From: an uncultured Acidimicrobiales bacterium
GTDB taxonomy: Bacteria; Actinomycetota; Acidimicrobiia; Acidimicrobiales; UBA10347
DNA length: 8,250 bases
Direction of reading: 5' to 3'
NCBI GenBank assembly: GCA_937942965.1
Contig: CALDGN010000223.1
Location: 1-8,250 of the forward strand
In this document: in pieces, positions 1 through 6,300 of the stretch
Layout: each line of letters opens with the position of its first letter
Position numbering within the stretch: the stretch's first letter is position 1
Made by a program: the position numbers and the translations under genes
Notes under the pieces: model-generated
Told to the model about the DNA's origin: nothing
The model's input: the letters and a program-made list of their open reading frames with translations, nothing else
Databases searched by the model: none

Positions 1-250
1 TCGCGAGCTTGTGACTACCCCGACGAGCGTGCAGCGCCCGATTGCGTGCCATCTCCAATAACAGCGACTGCGCTGCTGCGAGCCGGGATTCAAGACCAGG
101 CAACGTCCCAATCGCCGCGACCAGCTCATCGTCGCCAACAACCGACGCCGGCACCTCAAACACCTCATCCAGCACAGCGCCGAGCTCGTCGAAGAGCCCG
201 GCCAGCCGGCCGTGGACTGGTTCGGCTTGGTTGTCGATCGCAACAGACAT
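1..250 (-). CDS. Probable DUF222/HNH endonuclease family protein (13E12-like), N-terminal part
   Basis: This is the first 83 codons of a gene that continues past the left edge. The ATG at 250-248 is the first start after an in-frame TGA eight codons upstream, and AAGGTG lies 4 nt before it as a modest ribosome binding site. The N-terminus is acidic and helical. The segment around residues 53-80 (LESRLAAAQSLLLEMARNRA, then LHARRGSHKLA) has the Leu/Ala-rich helix followed by a basic stretch that opens DUF222 proteins, which usually end in an HNH nuclease domain. That domain would lie outside the window, so nuclease activity is inferred, not seen. The SOS-type promoter upstream supports the call, because mycobacterial 13E12 repeat proteins of this family include LexA-regulated members. 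Another Leu-rich helical protein cannot be excluded. Confidence 0.55.
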   Translation of the reverse strand, partial: MSVAIDNQAEPVHGRLAGLFDELGAVLDEVFEVPASVVGDDELVAAIGTLPGLESRLAAAQSLLLEMARNRALHARRGSHKLA

Positions 251-412
251 AGGACACCTTGGACCTGGCTTGGGAAGCTCAGATGTAGGTGCCGATCCAA
301 TGCCACTGGTCGACGATGAGGTGGTGCAGAACGAACAGCCAGACCCTTCACTGCCAGACCAGAGCTCTACCTCACCAAATGTTGAGGCCGGAGATGAAAC
401 GACAAGGCCGCC

Positions 413-450
413 GTTGGGCTCACCACCCGAACGTGTCGGGCTCGCCCAAC
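413..450. repeat. Nested inverted repeat at the start of the leader
   Basis: The outer arms GTTGGGC (413-419) and GCCCAAC (444-450) are perfectly complementary. They enclose a second pair, CCCGA (426-430) and TCGGG (436-440), around a 5-nt loop. In minus-strand RNA this would fold at, or just after, the predicted start of the DUF222/HNH transcript. There is no following U-tract, so it does not look like an intrinsic terminator for murA. It could protect the 5' end or be a protein-binding site. The function is unknown. Confidence 0.4.
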
Positions 451-451
451 C

Positions 452-480
452 ACCCTACACGAACATACGTTCGATTGCAA
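452..480 (-). promoter_or_regulatory. Predicted promoter of the DUF222/HNH gene
   Basis: Read on the minus strand, a -35 hexamer TTGCAA (480-475), a 17-nt spacer (474-458) and a -10 hexamer TAGGGT (457-452) form a standard housekeeping promoter of the actinobacterial TANNNT type. Transcription would start near 445 and give a 5' leader of about 195 nt before the ATG at 250. The SOS box fills most of the spacer, so repression by blocking RNA polymerase follows naturally. The promoter starts about 67 bp beyond the murA stop codon and could also receive read-through from murA, since I see no convincing terminator between them. Confidence 0.6.
459..474. promoter_or_regulatory. LexA operator (SOS box)
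   Basis: The sequence ACGAACATACGTTCGA contains GAAC-N4-GTTC with CG flanks, a 14-bp palindrome (460-473) with one internal mismatch pair at most. It differs by one outer base from the 16-bp mycobacterial/Bacillus-type SOS consensus TCGAAC-N4-GTTCGA. It lies inside the spacer between the predicted -35 and -10 elements of the minus-strand promoter, the expected place for a repressor site. The likely target is the DUF222/HNH gene. No plus-strand gene starts nearby. Confidence 0.75.
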
Positions 481-547
481 ACGGAACGGTTAGAACTACC
501 TCAGCGCGGCGACCCACCCTGAGAAAACGCCCAACCGCGATCCCGGA

Positions 548-1849
548 CTACAGGGAGTCTTGGACCCACTCGACGTCGGCGCCGAGTGAGCGGAGGTTCT
601 CCACGAAGTTCGGGTGCGCTCGACGAACGGGCGACGCATTGTGGATGCTCGACTCGCCATCGATCGTTGCGCCGACCATGAACAGCGAGATGATCACACG
701 AATGATGTACGGCGCCTCGACACGGGCCGGACGCAGATCGTCACGGCCGGTCACGATGATCCGGTGCGGGTCGCACACCGTGACCTGAGCGCCGAACTTC
801 ATCAGCTCTGGCACCCAACCAAAGGCGCCTTCGTAGACCTTGTTCCAGAACAGCATGGTGCCGTCGGCGACCGTCGCCAGTGCGACGACCGGCGGGATCA
901 GATCCACGGGGAAATACGGCCAGGGCGCACCCTCGACCTTGGGCAGCAAGTTCTCGGTCCGGGGCGATTCGATCCGAAGCGGGCCGCTGGTCGACACCCG
1001 TGAGCCCGTCGCGGTCGTCTCGACTTCGAGTCCGAAGCGGTTCAGGACACGATCCATCAGCGGGAAGTGGCGCTGCACCGAATGCTCGACGATGACGTCG
1101 CCTCCGGTCATGGCGCCGATGGCCAAGAAGGTGAAGATCTCGTGGTGGTCGTCGCTGATGCTGATCTCAGCGCCGCCGAGCTCAGCTACGCCCACGATCG
1201 TCAACACCGAGGTACCGATGCCATCGATCTCGGCGCCCATGGCGACAAGCGCATTGCACAGATCCTGCACATGGGGCTCGCTGGCCGCATTGATCAGCTT
1301 CGAGGTGCCCGCGGCCAGCGCAGCGCACATCACGAAGTGCTCGGTCGTGGTCACCGACTGGTAGTCGAGCCAGTGTTCGCTCGTCGAGAACGGGCCGGTG
1401 AGTTCGAGGACTCGACGGTCACCCCACTCAACGGCTGCGCCGAAGCCTTCGAGGATGTCGAGGTGCGGGTCGACCTCGCGAGCACCAAGCGAGCAGCCGG
1501 TCGCGTCGTCGGTGACGTTGAGCTGGCCAACACGCGAAAGCAGTGGGCCAAACAACATGACCGAGCTACGCATGCCAGGCGGAAGCGAGTCGACGACGTC
1601 GAGCGCAACGCCGGCGTGACAGACCTTGATCGTGTGCGTGTCGCGATCCCAGGCAACGTCGGAGCCGATCGTGTCGAAGAAATCGACGATCTTGGCGACA
1701 TCGGTGATGTCGGGAACGTTGCGGATCGTCATCGGCTCGTCGGTCAGCAACGTTGCGCACAGAATCGGCAGAACCGCGTTCTTATTGCCCGAAGGACGAA
1801 TCGTGCCGCTTAGTGACTTGCCACCACGGACCAACAGGCTTTCGCTCAC
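548..1849 (-). CDS. murA: UDP-N-acetylglucosamine 1-carboxyvinyltransferase (MurA) family protein, divergent
   Basis: MurA transfers enolpyruvate from PEP to UDP-GlcNAc in the cytoplasm, the first committed step of peptidoglycan synthesis and the target of fosfomycin. This protein has 433 residues (E. coli MurA has 419) and opens with the family pattern RGGKSLSGTIRPSGNKNAVLP, split here as RGGKSL and SGNKNAVLP, giving the catalytic Lys23. The catalytic loop TGCSLGAREVDPH supplies Cys119 (fosfomycin target) and Arg124. Arg94, Asp316 (FPVDL), Arg384 and Arg410 match E. coli R91, D305, R371 and R397 by eye. Three other conserved positions differ: E. coli K160, R232 and R331 appear as Gln164, His235 and Ala342. 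It may therefore be a MurA paralogue with changed substrate handling rather than the housekeeping enzyme. The start is GTG, with an in-frame TAG four codons upstream, and the mRNA is possibly leaderless. The family call is firm; the exact substrate is less so. Confidence 0.88.
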   Translation of the reverse strand: MSESLLVRGGKSLSGTIRPSGNKNAVLPILCATLLTDEPMTIRNVPDITDVAKIVDFFDTIGSDVAWDRDTHTIKVCHAGVALDVVDSLPPGMRSSVMLFGPLLSRVGQLNVTDDATGCSLGAREVDPHLDILEGFGAAVEWGDRRVLELTGPFSTSEHWLDYQSVTTTEHFVMCAALAAGTSKLINAASEPHVQDLCNALVAMGAEIDGIGTSVLTIVGVAELGGAEISISDDHHEIFTFLAIGAMTGGDVIVEHSVQRHFPLMDRVLNRFGLEVETTATGSRVSTSGPLRIESPRTENLLPKVEGAPWPYFPVDLIPPVVALATVADGTMLFWNKVYEGAFGWVPELMKFGAQVTVCDPHRIIVTGRDDLRPARVEAPYIIRVIISLFMVGATIDGESSIHNASPVRRAHPNFVENLRSLGADVEWVQDSL

Positions 1850-1910
1850 CAGATCAGCCTAACGCTGCGACGCCAGCCTGCCGGTTCGGCGCTTGTAGGG
1901 TGCGACCCCT
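1850..1910. promoter_or_regulatory. Divergent promoter region between murA and the MFS gene
   Basis: On the minus strand, TAGGCT (1861-1856) ends 6 nt before the murA GTG codon, the geometry of a leaderless transcript. On the plus strand, TAGGGT (1896-1901) ends 9 nt before the MFS ATG. The overlapping AGGGTG (1897-1902) could instead act as a ribosome binding site 8 nt from that ATG. No clear -35 boxes are visible for either. With only 61 bp available, the two promoters must lie very close to the genes and may interfere with each other. Confidence 0.45.
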
Positions 1911-3458
1911 ATGCGGCGCCGCGAGAAGCGAGCGGGATCGTCCTCCAAGACAGGTCCCATCAAGCGAGTCGTGGTCCGCCACTCCGACGCTGCCTCGTTC
2001 GACGCGCTCCGCGCCGCCCGCGATGACTGGATGGTCCGGGAACGCCCCGATGGCGCCAATTCCGGCCAGTTCACTCTCGACGAGGGCCCCTTTCGGGTCT
2101 GGGAACGCAGCATCGAGGAAGCCGAAAACGGCGAGCTGACCGAGACCACCGAGTTCCGCCTCGCCACTCCCCTACTCGCCGCCCCGTTCGGGTTGTTCTT
2201 CGGTTGGGCGATTCGCAAGCGCCGCTTCCAGGCCGAAGCCCCGTTCTGGGCGCCGCCTCAGCGCTTCGATGCCCAAGGCGCCCACGCCTTCACCCTCCTG
2301 ATCGCGGCGACGATGGCCGCCGCCTATCTCGGCACCCTGCTGTCCCAGACCATCTCGTTTGTCGCCGATGACTTCGGCGCCGACCGAGGCACCCAAGGCC
2401 TCGTCACCGGCATGACGCGCATCGGGGCGCTGCTCTCGCTGCTCATCGTCTACCTGGCCGACCGGGTTGGCCGACGACGCATGCTCGTCTCGGCCGGCCT
2501 CGGTGCGGCCGTGTTCGCGGTCATCGCCGCCGCGTCGACGAACATCTGGTTCTTCGGTTCCGCCGAGCTCGTGTCTCGAGGACTCACGACGGGCCTGGGC
2601 CTGCTGATCGGCATCTTCGCGGCCGAGGAAGCCCCGGCCGGCTCCCGTGCCTGGACGGCCTCGATCCTCGCCCTGTTCGCCGGACTCGGCTCGGGCATGG
2701 TGCTCTGGCTGATCCCCCTCGCCGACACGTCGACCGGCGGCTGGCGAATCCTGTTCCTGGTGGCCGCGCTCGCGATCCCGGTCATCCTGGCGCTCGGCCG
2801 TCGCCTGCCCGAGTCCCGACGCTTCACCACGATGACCGAACGCAAGGCCGAACCAGCGCCGATCACTTCGGACCTGCGGCGACGATTCACGATGCTCGCC
2901 ATGGTCGGCTTCGCGACCTCGATGTTCGCCGCACCGTCATCGAACTTCCAGAACGAATACCTGCGCGACGAGCGCGGCTTCTCCGGAACCCAAATCAGCC
3001 TGTTCTCAACCGTGACGAGCACACCGATCGGCATCGGCGTCGCCATCTTCGGACCAATGGCCGACCGGCGCGGCCGCCGCATCATCGGAGCGATCGGCAT
3101 CCTGGCCGGCGTCATCTTCAACGTGATTCGCTATGGACTCGGGGGGCCGCTCATGTGGATCGCAGGCACCCTCTCGACGATCATCGGCGCCGCCGCGATC
3201 CCCGCACTCGGCGTGTACGGGCCCGAGATGTTCCCGACCTCGCGTCGAGGCCTGGCCAACGGTCTCTTAACGCTCGTCGCTGTCGTCGGAAGCATGATCG
3301 GTCTCGCGTTCGTCGGCGAGATGTCCGAGCGATGGAGCTTCGGCGCAACCTTCGCCATCTTGGCGATCGTGCCGATTCTCGCCACCGCAATCCTGCGCTG
3401 GTACCCCGAGACCGCCCAGAAGGCCCTCGAGGAACTCAACCCTCACGACAGCAAGTAG
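1911..3458 (+). CDS. MFS transporter with N-terminal extension
   Basis: This is a 515-residue inner-membrane transporter of the major facilitator superfamily. About twelve hydrophobic helices can be drawn: the first half at roughly 125-297, a hydrophilic loop at 298-325, and the second half at roughly 326-497. The signature loop after helix 2 reads DRVGRRR (184-190) and its counterpart after helix 8 reads DRRGRR (385-390). LPESRRF (299-305) after helix 6 and YPETAQKALEEL (498-509) after helix 12 resemble the sugar-porter/metabolite-proton-symporter branches. The substrate cannot be told. The N-terminus is unusual: about 80 polar residues, then an extra hydrophobic segment (84-101) ending in IRKRR, all before the normal helix 1. 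The ATG at 1911 gives the longest frame. A later start at 2031 (Met41) is possible but would cut into the patterned extension. The gene converges on hyuA with a 21-bp gap. Confidence 0.88.
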   Translation: MRRREKRAGSSSKTGPIKRVVVRHSDAASFDALRAARDDWMVRERPDGANSGQFTLDEGPFRVWERSIEEAENGELTETTEFRLATPLLAAPFGLFFGWAIRKRRFQAEAPFWAPPQRFDAQGAHAFTLLIAATMAAAYLGTLLSQTISFVADDFGADRGTQGLVTGMTRIGALLSLLIVYLADRVGRRRMLVSAGLGAAVFAVIAAASTNIWFFGSAELVSRGLTTGLGLLIGIFAAEEAPAGSRAWTASILALFAGLGSGMVLWLIPLADTSTGGWRILFLVAALAIPVILALGRRLPESRRFTTMTERKAEPAPITSDLRRRFTMLAMVGFATSMFAAPSSNFQNEYLRDERGFSGTQISLFSTVTSTPIGIGVAIFGPMADRRGRRIIGAIGILAGVIFNVIRYGLGGPLMWIAGTLSTIIGAAAIPALGVYGPEMFPTSRRGLANGLLTLVAVVGSMIGLAFVGEMSERWSFGATFAILAIVPILATAILRWYPETAQKALEELNPHDSK

Positions 3459-3479
3459 CGCCGAGACGACAGCACGTAG
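3445..3479. repeat. Short direct repeat across the MFS stop codon
   Basis: Two 14-bp copies, ACGACAGCAAGTAG (3445-3458) and ACGACAGCACGTAG (3466-3479), match at 13 positions with a 21-bp period. Each ends in TAG. The first TAG is the MFS stop and the second is an in-frame second stop seven codons later. It looks like a small tandem duplication of the gene end. It fills the whole gap between the convergent MFS and hyuA genes, where no hairpin terminator is visible. Confidence 0.6.
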
Positions 3480-5480
3480 CTAAAAGCGCGGCCGTCCTGA
3501 CGCTTCGATCGTCAAGGTGCCTTCGACGAAGATCTCTTTGCCCTCGACAACTGCAGTGCGGGCTTGCCAGTCCGAGCTGACGTCGGGTGTCTCCGCCCCG
3601 GCCTGCTCGGCGTCGGCGAGCGTGGTTGCGGTCAGCAGCTCGGTCGCATGCGCAACTGCGTTCTCAACCGAGCCGAACGTCGGCTGATCCTCAAGATGGA
3701 CTCGGTACTGGCCACGCGTCGGTTGGGTGATCGTGCAGGACTGACGAACCCGCACTCGGCCAACCACCGCTCCGACGGCGTTCGCTACTTCGGCATGTTC
3801 GGGGACGACCCCGTCGGTGCGGACCAGTCGAGCGACCGCCGGGTAGTACGTCGCCGCAGGAGCGCCAATAGCGATGACCGGCGTGTTGATCCGGATGCCC
3901 ACATCAGCCGCGCCGGCATGGTGATCGAGTGCCGCCGCAATAAGCGGATCCGACGTGTCGACATCGAGACCGTCGGCCGCCAGGGCGACCTGCAGCACGA
4001 ACGCCGAGGAGCGCCGCACCAATCGCTCAATGACCAGTTCTGCGATCTCGGTGGCCCCGTCAGACACCGTCGCGCCCTTGGCCGACGTCTGTCGGGCGAG
4101 CACGGCAGCCACCAGCGTCGAGGCGTCGCGATCGATGCCCTCGACACCATGCACCACGGCATGCGCATCAGTTGGCGTCAGCGTTGCCACACGCACCAAG
4201 CCCCGGGCCCGCAGCCGAGCCGCAGCGCGACCATCCAGACCCGACGGAGCAGCATCGGCCTCGGGCAACGGTCCACCAGCCAAGCGTTCCAGCACCCGGG
4301 CTTCGCGGGTGTCCGTCGGAGCCGCGCCATGCGTTCCCGTTGCGACGAGGAAGCGTCCGTGACTCGTGAGCCCGACAGGAGCGCCCATCTGGCGTTCCAG
4401 CACGGTGACGATCTGCGGATGCTCGATCGCAAGACGCCCGATCGGGATCGCCCGCTCGGGGCCCAGCAGGATCGGACCATCGGTCGCCCGGGTATCGATC
4501 CGGACCTCGCTGTCCCCGCCCAGGCCGATCGTTGCCATGTCGACCGCTTCGACCATCGTGCGATAGCCACCCACCACCGCACCCCGAGGCGCAATCCGAG
4601 GGCGGCCATCTTCGATCACGGCAACATCGGTCGTCGTGCCGCCAATGTCTGACACCAAGCCACTGCTGACCTCAGCAAGATGCAGTGCTCCAATGACGCT
4701 CGCAGCCGGTCCTGACAGCACCGTCTCGATCGGGCGCACGCCCGCGAACTCGGCCGACACCAACGACCCGTCGCCCCGAACCACCATGAGCGGTGCATCG
4801 ATCTTTTCGGTTTCGAGAACGCCACGAACGGCCAGATTCAAGCGGTCAATCGTGCCGAGCAGTCGAGCGTTCAACGCCGCGGTGAGCGCCCGACGAGGAC
4901 CGTCGAGCTTGGCGGACAACACATGACTCGACGTCGCCGGCCGCCCCGTCAGCGAACGCAACAGGTCGACGGCCTGGCGCTCGTGAGCGGGGTTGCGCAC
5001 ACTGAACTGAGCCGTCACCGCGAACGCCGACACGTGCGGCCCGAGCCGTGCAGCGGCTTCGCGCACGCCCTCCTCCGGAAACGGCTCACGCTCATTGCCG
5101 TGCGCATCGTGGCCGCCCGGCAACGTCACGATGAGCTCAGGATCGACGGCATCGGTCAGCCCGGCGCGTTCCAGTTCAGCCTCGGTGAATCCGATCGCGA
5201 CGACGGCGGCCGGTTCGCCGTGGCCTTCGACGAGCGCGTTCGTCGCCAGCGTGGTCGAGACCGACACCAGCGCAATATCGGCAGCCGAGACATCGGCGCC
5301 CGACACGGCAGCAGCGCGCTCCAACACATTGCGTACCGCGCCCGCAACGCCAATAGCGAGGTCATGGTGGGTCGTCGGTGACTTGGCCGAAGCGACGATC
5401 TCTTCGACGCCAGCGTCATCGCGAACGAGGACGGCATCGGTGAACGTTCCGCCCGTGTCGATGCCGAGCAAGAGAGCCAT
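3480..5480 (-). CDS. Hydantoinase/oxoprolinase family protein, HyuA-type subunit
   Basis: The protein has 666 residues, slightly short for the HyuA/N-methylhydantoinase A family (about 680-720). It has the ASKHA-type ATP-binding fold: phosphate-1 loop GIDTGGTFTD (6-15), VSTTLATNALVEG (74-86), SGPAASVIGA (256-265), the second phosphate motif DIGGTTTDVAVI (278-289), TIGLGGDSEVR (317-327) and a late adenosine-type motif GAPAATYYPAVARL (539-552). Family members use ATP to open cyclic amides such as hydantoins or 5-oxoproline, or to carboxylate ketones, usually with a HyuB partner. No hyuB is in the window: the flanking genes are a J-domain gene upstream (36-bp gap) and a convergent transporter downstream. 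The substrate is therefore unknown, though the adjacent MFS protein could import it. The ATG at 5480 is preceded by GGGGGA, about 11 nt away. Confidence 0.9.
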   Translation of the reverse strand: MALLLGIDTGGTFTDAVLVRDDAGVEEIVASAKSPTTHHDLAIGVAGAVRNVLERAAAVSGADVSAADIALVSVSTTLATNALVEGHGEPAAVVAIGFTEAELERAGLTDAVDPELIVTLPGGHDAHGNEREPFPEEGVREAAARLGPHVSAFAVTAQFSVRNPAHERQAVDLLRSLTGRPATSSHVLSAKLDGPRRALTAALNARLLGTIDRLNLAVRGVLETEKIDAPLMVVRGDGSLVSAEFAGVRPIETVLSGPAASVIGALHLAEVSSGLVSDIGGTTTDVAVIEDGRPRIAPRGAVVGGYRTMVEAVDMATIGLGGDSEVRIDTRATDGPILLGPERAIPIGRLAIEHPQIVTVLERQMGAPVGLTSHGRFLVATGTHGAAPTDTREARVLERLAGGPLPEADAAPSGLDGRAAARLRARGLVRVATLTPTDAHAVVHGVEGIDRDASTLVAAVLARQTSAKGATVSDGATEIAELVIERLVRRSSAFVLQVALAADGLDVDTSDPLIAAALDHHAGAADVGIRINTPVIAIGAPAATYYPAVARLVRTDGVVPEHAEVANAVGAVVGRVRVRQSCTITQPTRGQYRVHLEDQPTFGSVENAVAHATELLTATTLADAEQAGAETPDVSSDWQARTAVVEGKEIFVEGTLTIEASGRPRF

Positions 5481-5516
5481 ATGCGTGCGTATCCCCCAGG
5501 AACGACCGTGACGGCG

Positions 5517-6230
5517 TTACGTCAGCAGGATACGTCGGGCCTCGGTGAGCTCAGCGATGCGATCCGCCGCGTCTTCATGATCGCCCGTCACGTCGGGATG
5601 AGCGTCGCGCAGCTGGCTTCGGATCCGCTTGCGCAATGTCTTCTCGTCGGGCAGCTCAGCCTCAGGGTCTAGCCCCACGACCTCGAGCGCCCACGCCAGC
5701 GGATCCGCCTGACTCGAACTCGACAAGGCGTAACGCGAGTACGACGAGCTGAGATGGCCGAGCAGCACATCGTCGTTCGTCACGTCACCCTGCCAACCAA
5801 TGGCTCGGCGGATGACCTTCATGACATCGCCACGCACACCGGGCTCAAGCTTGCCAGCGCTGTAGACAGCGGCGAGCACGAATTGTGGCGGGGCCTCGTG
5901 CTTCTCTTCGAAGTTGAGATGCAGTCGGTTATTCGGCAACCGCTCGAGGCGATGCACCGAGCGAAGCAAGCCCACCCGATCCGTCTGCAGCCGATGCCGC
6001 AAGCGAGGTTGCGGAATCCGCTGACCCTGCTCGACCTGGTAGCTCAGCACCTCGAGTTCTTCGATCAAATCGGGATCGAGGAACTTGCTGTAGCGAGCGA
6101 CGATGCCGCCGAGCAACATGCCACCGAAGCCGGGAGAGTCCTCGACCGGAAGCACTGCATGGCCGATTGAGACCCGTCGCGTCGGCGCGATCGGACGCGA
6201 GTGATAGATCTCGAGTTCGGCCAGGATCAC
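5517..6230 (-). CDS. J-domain (DnaJ-like) protein with C-terminal J domain
   Basis: The last 60 residues of this 237-residue protein form a J domain: WALEVVGLDPEAELPDEKTL, then KRIRSQLRDAHPDVTGD with the HPD triad at residues 211-213, then a final helix (DRIAELTEARRILL). J domains recruit DnaK/Hsp70 and stimulate its ATPase. The first 180 residues are not a standard DnaJ architecture: there is no Gly/Phe-rich region and no cysteine zinc centre. They contain IYHSRPIAPTRRV near the start, a Gly-rich GFGGMLLGGIV stretch (35-45) and helical segments. I do not recognise this domain. I chose the GTG at 6230, which is followed directly by the patterned segment, over a TTG at 6263. There is no ribosome binding site, but TACGAT lies 8 nt upstream, so transcription may be leaderless. 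It lies 70 bp downstream of the zinc-ribbon gene. Confidence 0.75.
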   Translation of the reverse strand: MILAELEIYHSRPIAPTRRVSIGHAVLPVEDSPGFGGMLLGGIVARYSKFLDPDLIEELEVLSYQVEQGQRIPQPRLRHRLQTDRVGLLRSVHRLERLPNNRLHLNFEEKHEAPPQFVLAAVYSAGKLEPGVRGDVMKVIRRAIGWQGDVTNDDVLLGHLSSSYSRYALSSSSQADPLAWALEVVGLDPEAELPDEKTLRKRIRSQLRDAHPDVTGDHEDAADRIAELTEARRILLT

Positions 6231-6300
6231 GATCGAGCATCGTAGGTGCGAGGTCGCACACAACGTTGGTCGAGCGAGCAGTTCCCGTATTCAGGTTGCG

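Larger units (their letters stand above)
251..547. other. Intergenic region between murA and the DUF222/HNH gene
   Basis: This stretch of 297 bp holds the promoter, the SOS box and the nested inverted repeat listed separately. The rest is leader with no convincing gene. A minus-strand reading frame of 18 codons with a GTG start (423-367) exists but has no ribosome binding site. Open frames on the plus strand continue far into the antisense of murA and look like GC-bias artefacts. Just downstream of the murA stop there is only a weak 5-bp stem (CTCAG/CTGAG, 498-521) without a T-run. Confidence 0.6.

Noticed and set aside
367..423. 18-codon minus-strand GTG frame in the leader as a gene
   Set aside because: It has no ribosome binding site and its length is expected by chance. 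It is mentioned only as a possible leader peptide.
498..521. Stem CTCAG/CTGAG after murA as a terminator
   Set aside because: It has five base pairs with a 14-nt loop and no T-run, too weak to call.
42..788. Plus-strand open frame of 248 codons across the left intergenic region
   Set aside because: It is antisense to both the DUF222/HNH gene and the end of murA, has Ser/Thr/Pro/Arg-rich low-complexity translation and no recognisable domain. It is a GC-bias artefact.
1067..1813. Plus-strand open frame of 248 codons inside murA
   Set aside because: It is antisense to murA catalytic motifs; its Asp/Arg/Val-rich composition reflects the reverse complement of MurA codons.
3564..4652. Plus-strand open frame of 362 codons inside hyuA
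   Set aside because: It is Arg/His-rich and antisense to conserved HyuA motifs, with no domain. It is a shadow frame.
6231..6263. TTG start at 6263 for the J-domain protein
   Set aside because: It adds 11 residues with unlike character, TTG is rare, and there is no ribosome binding site. The GTG at 6230 fits the conserved-looking start and a -10 at leaderless distance.
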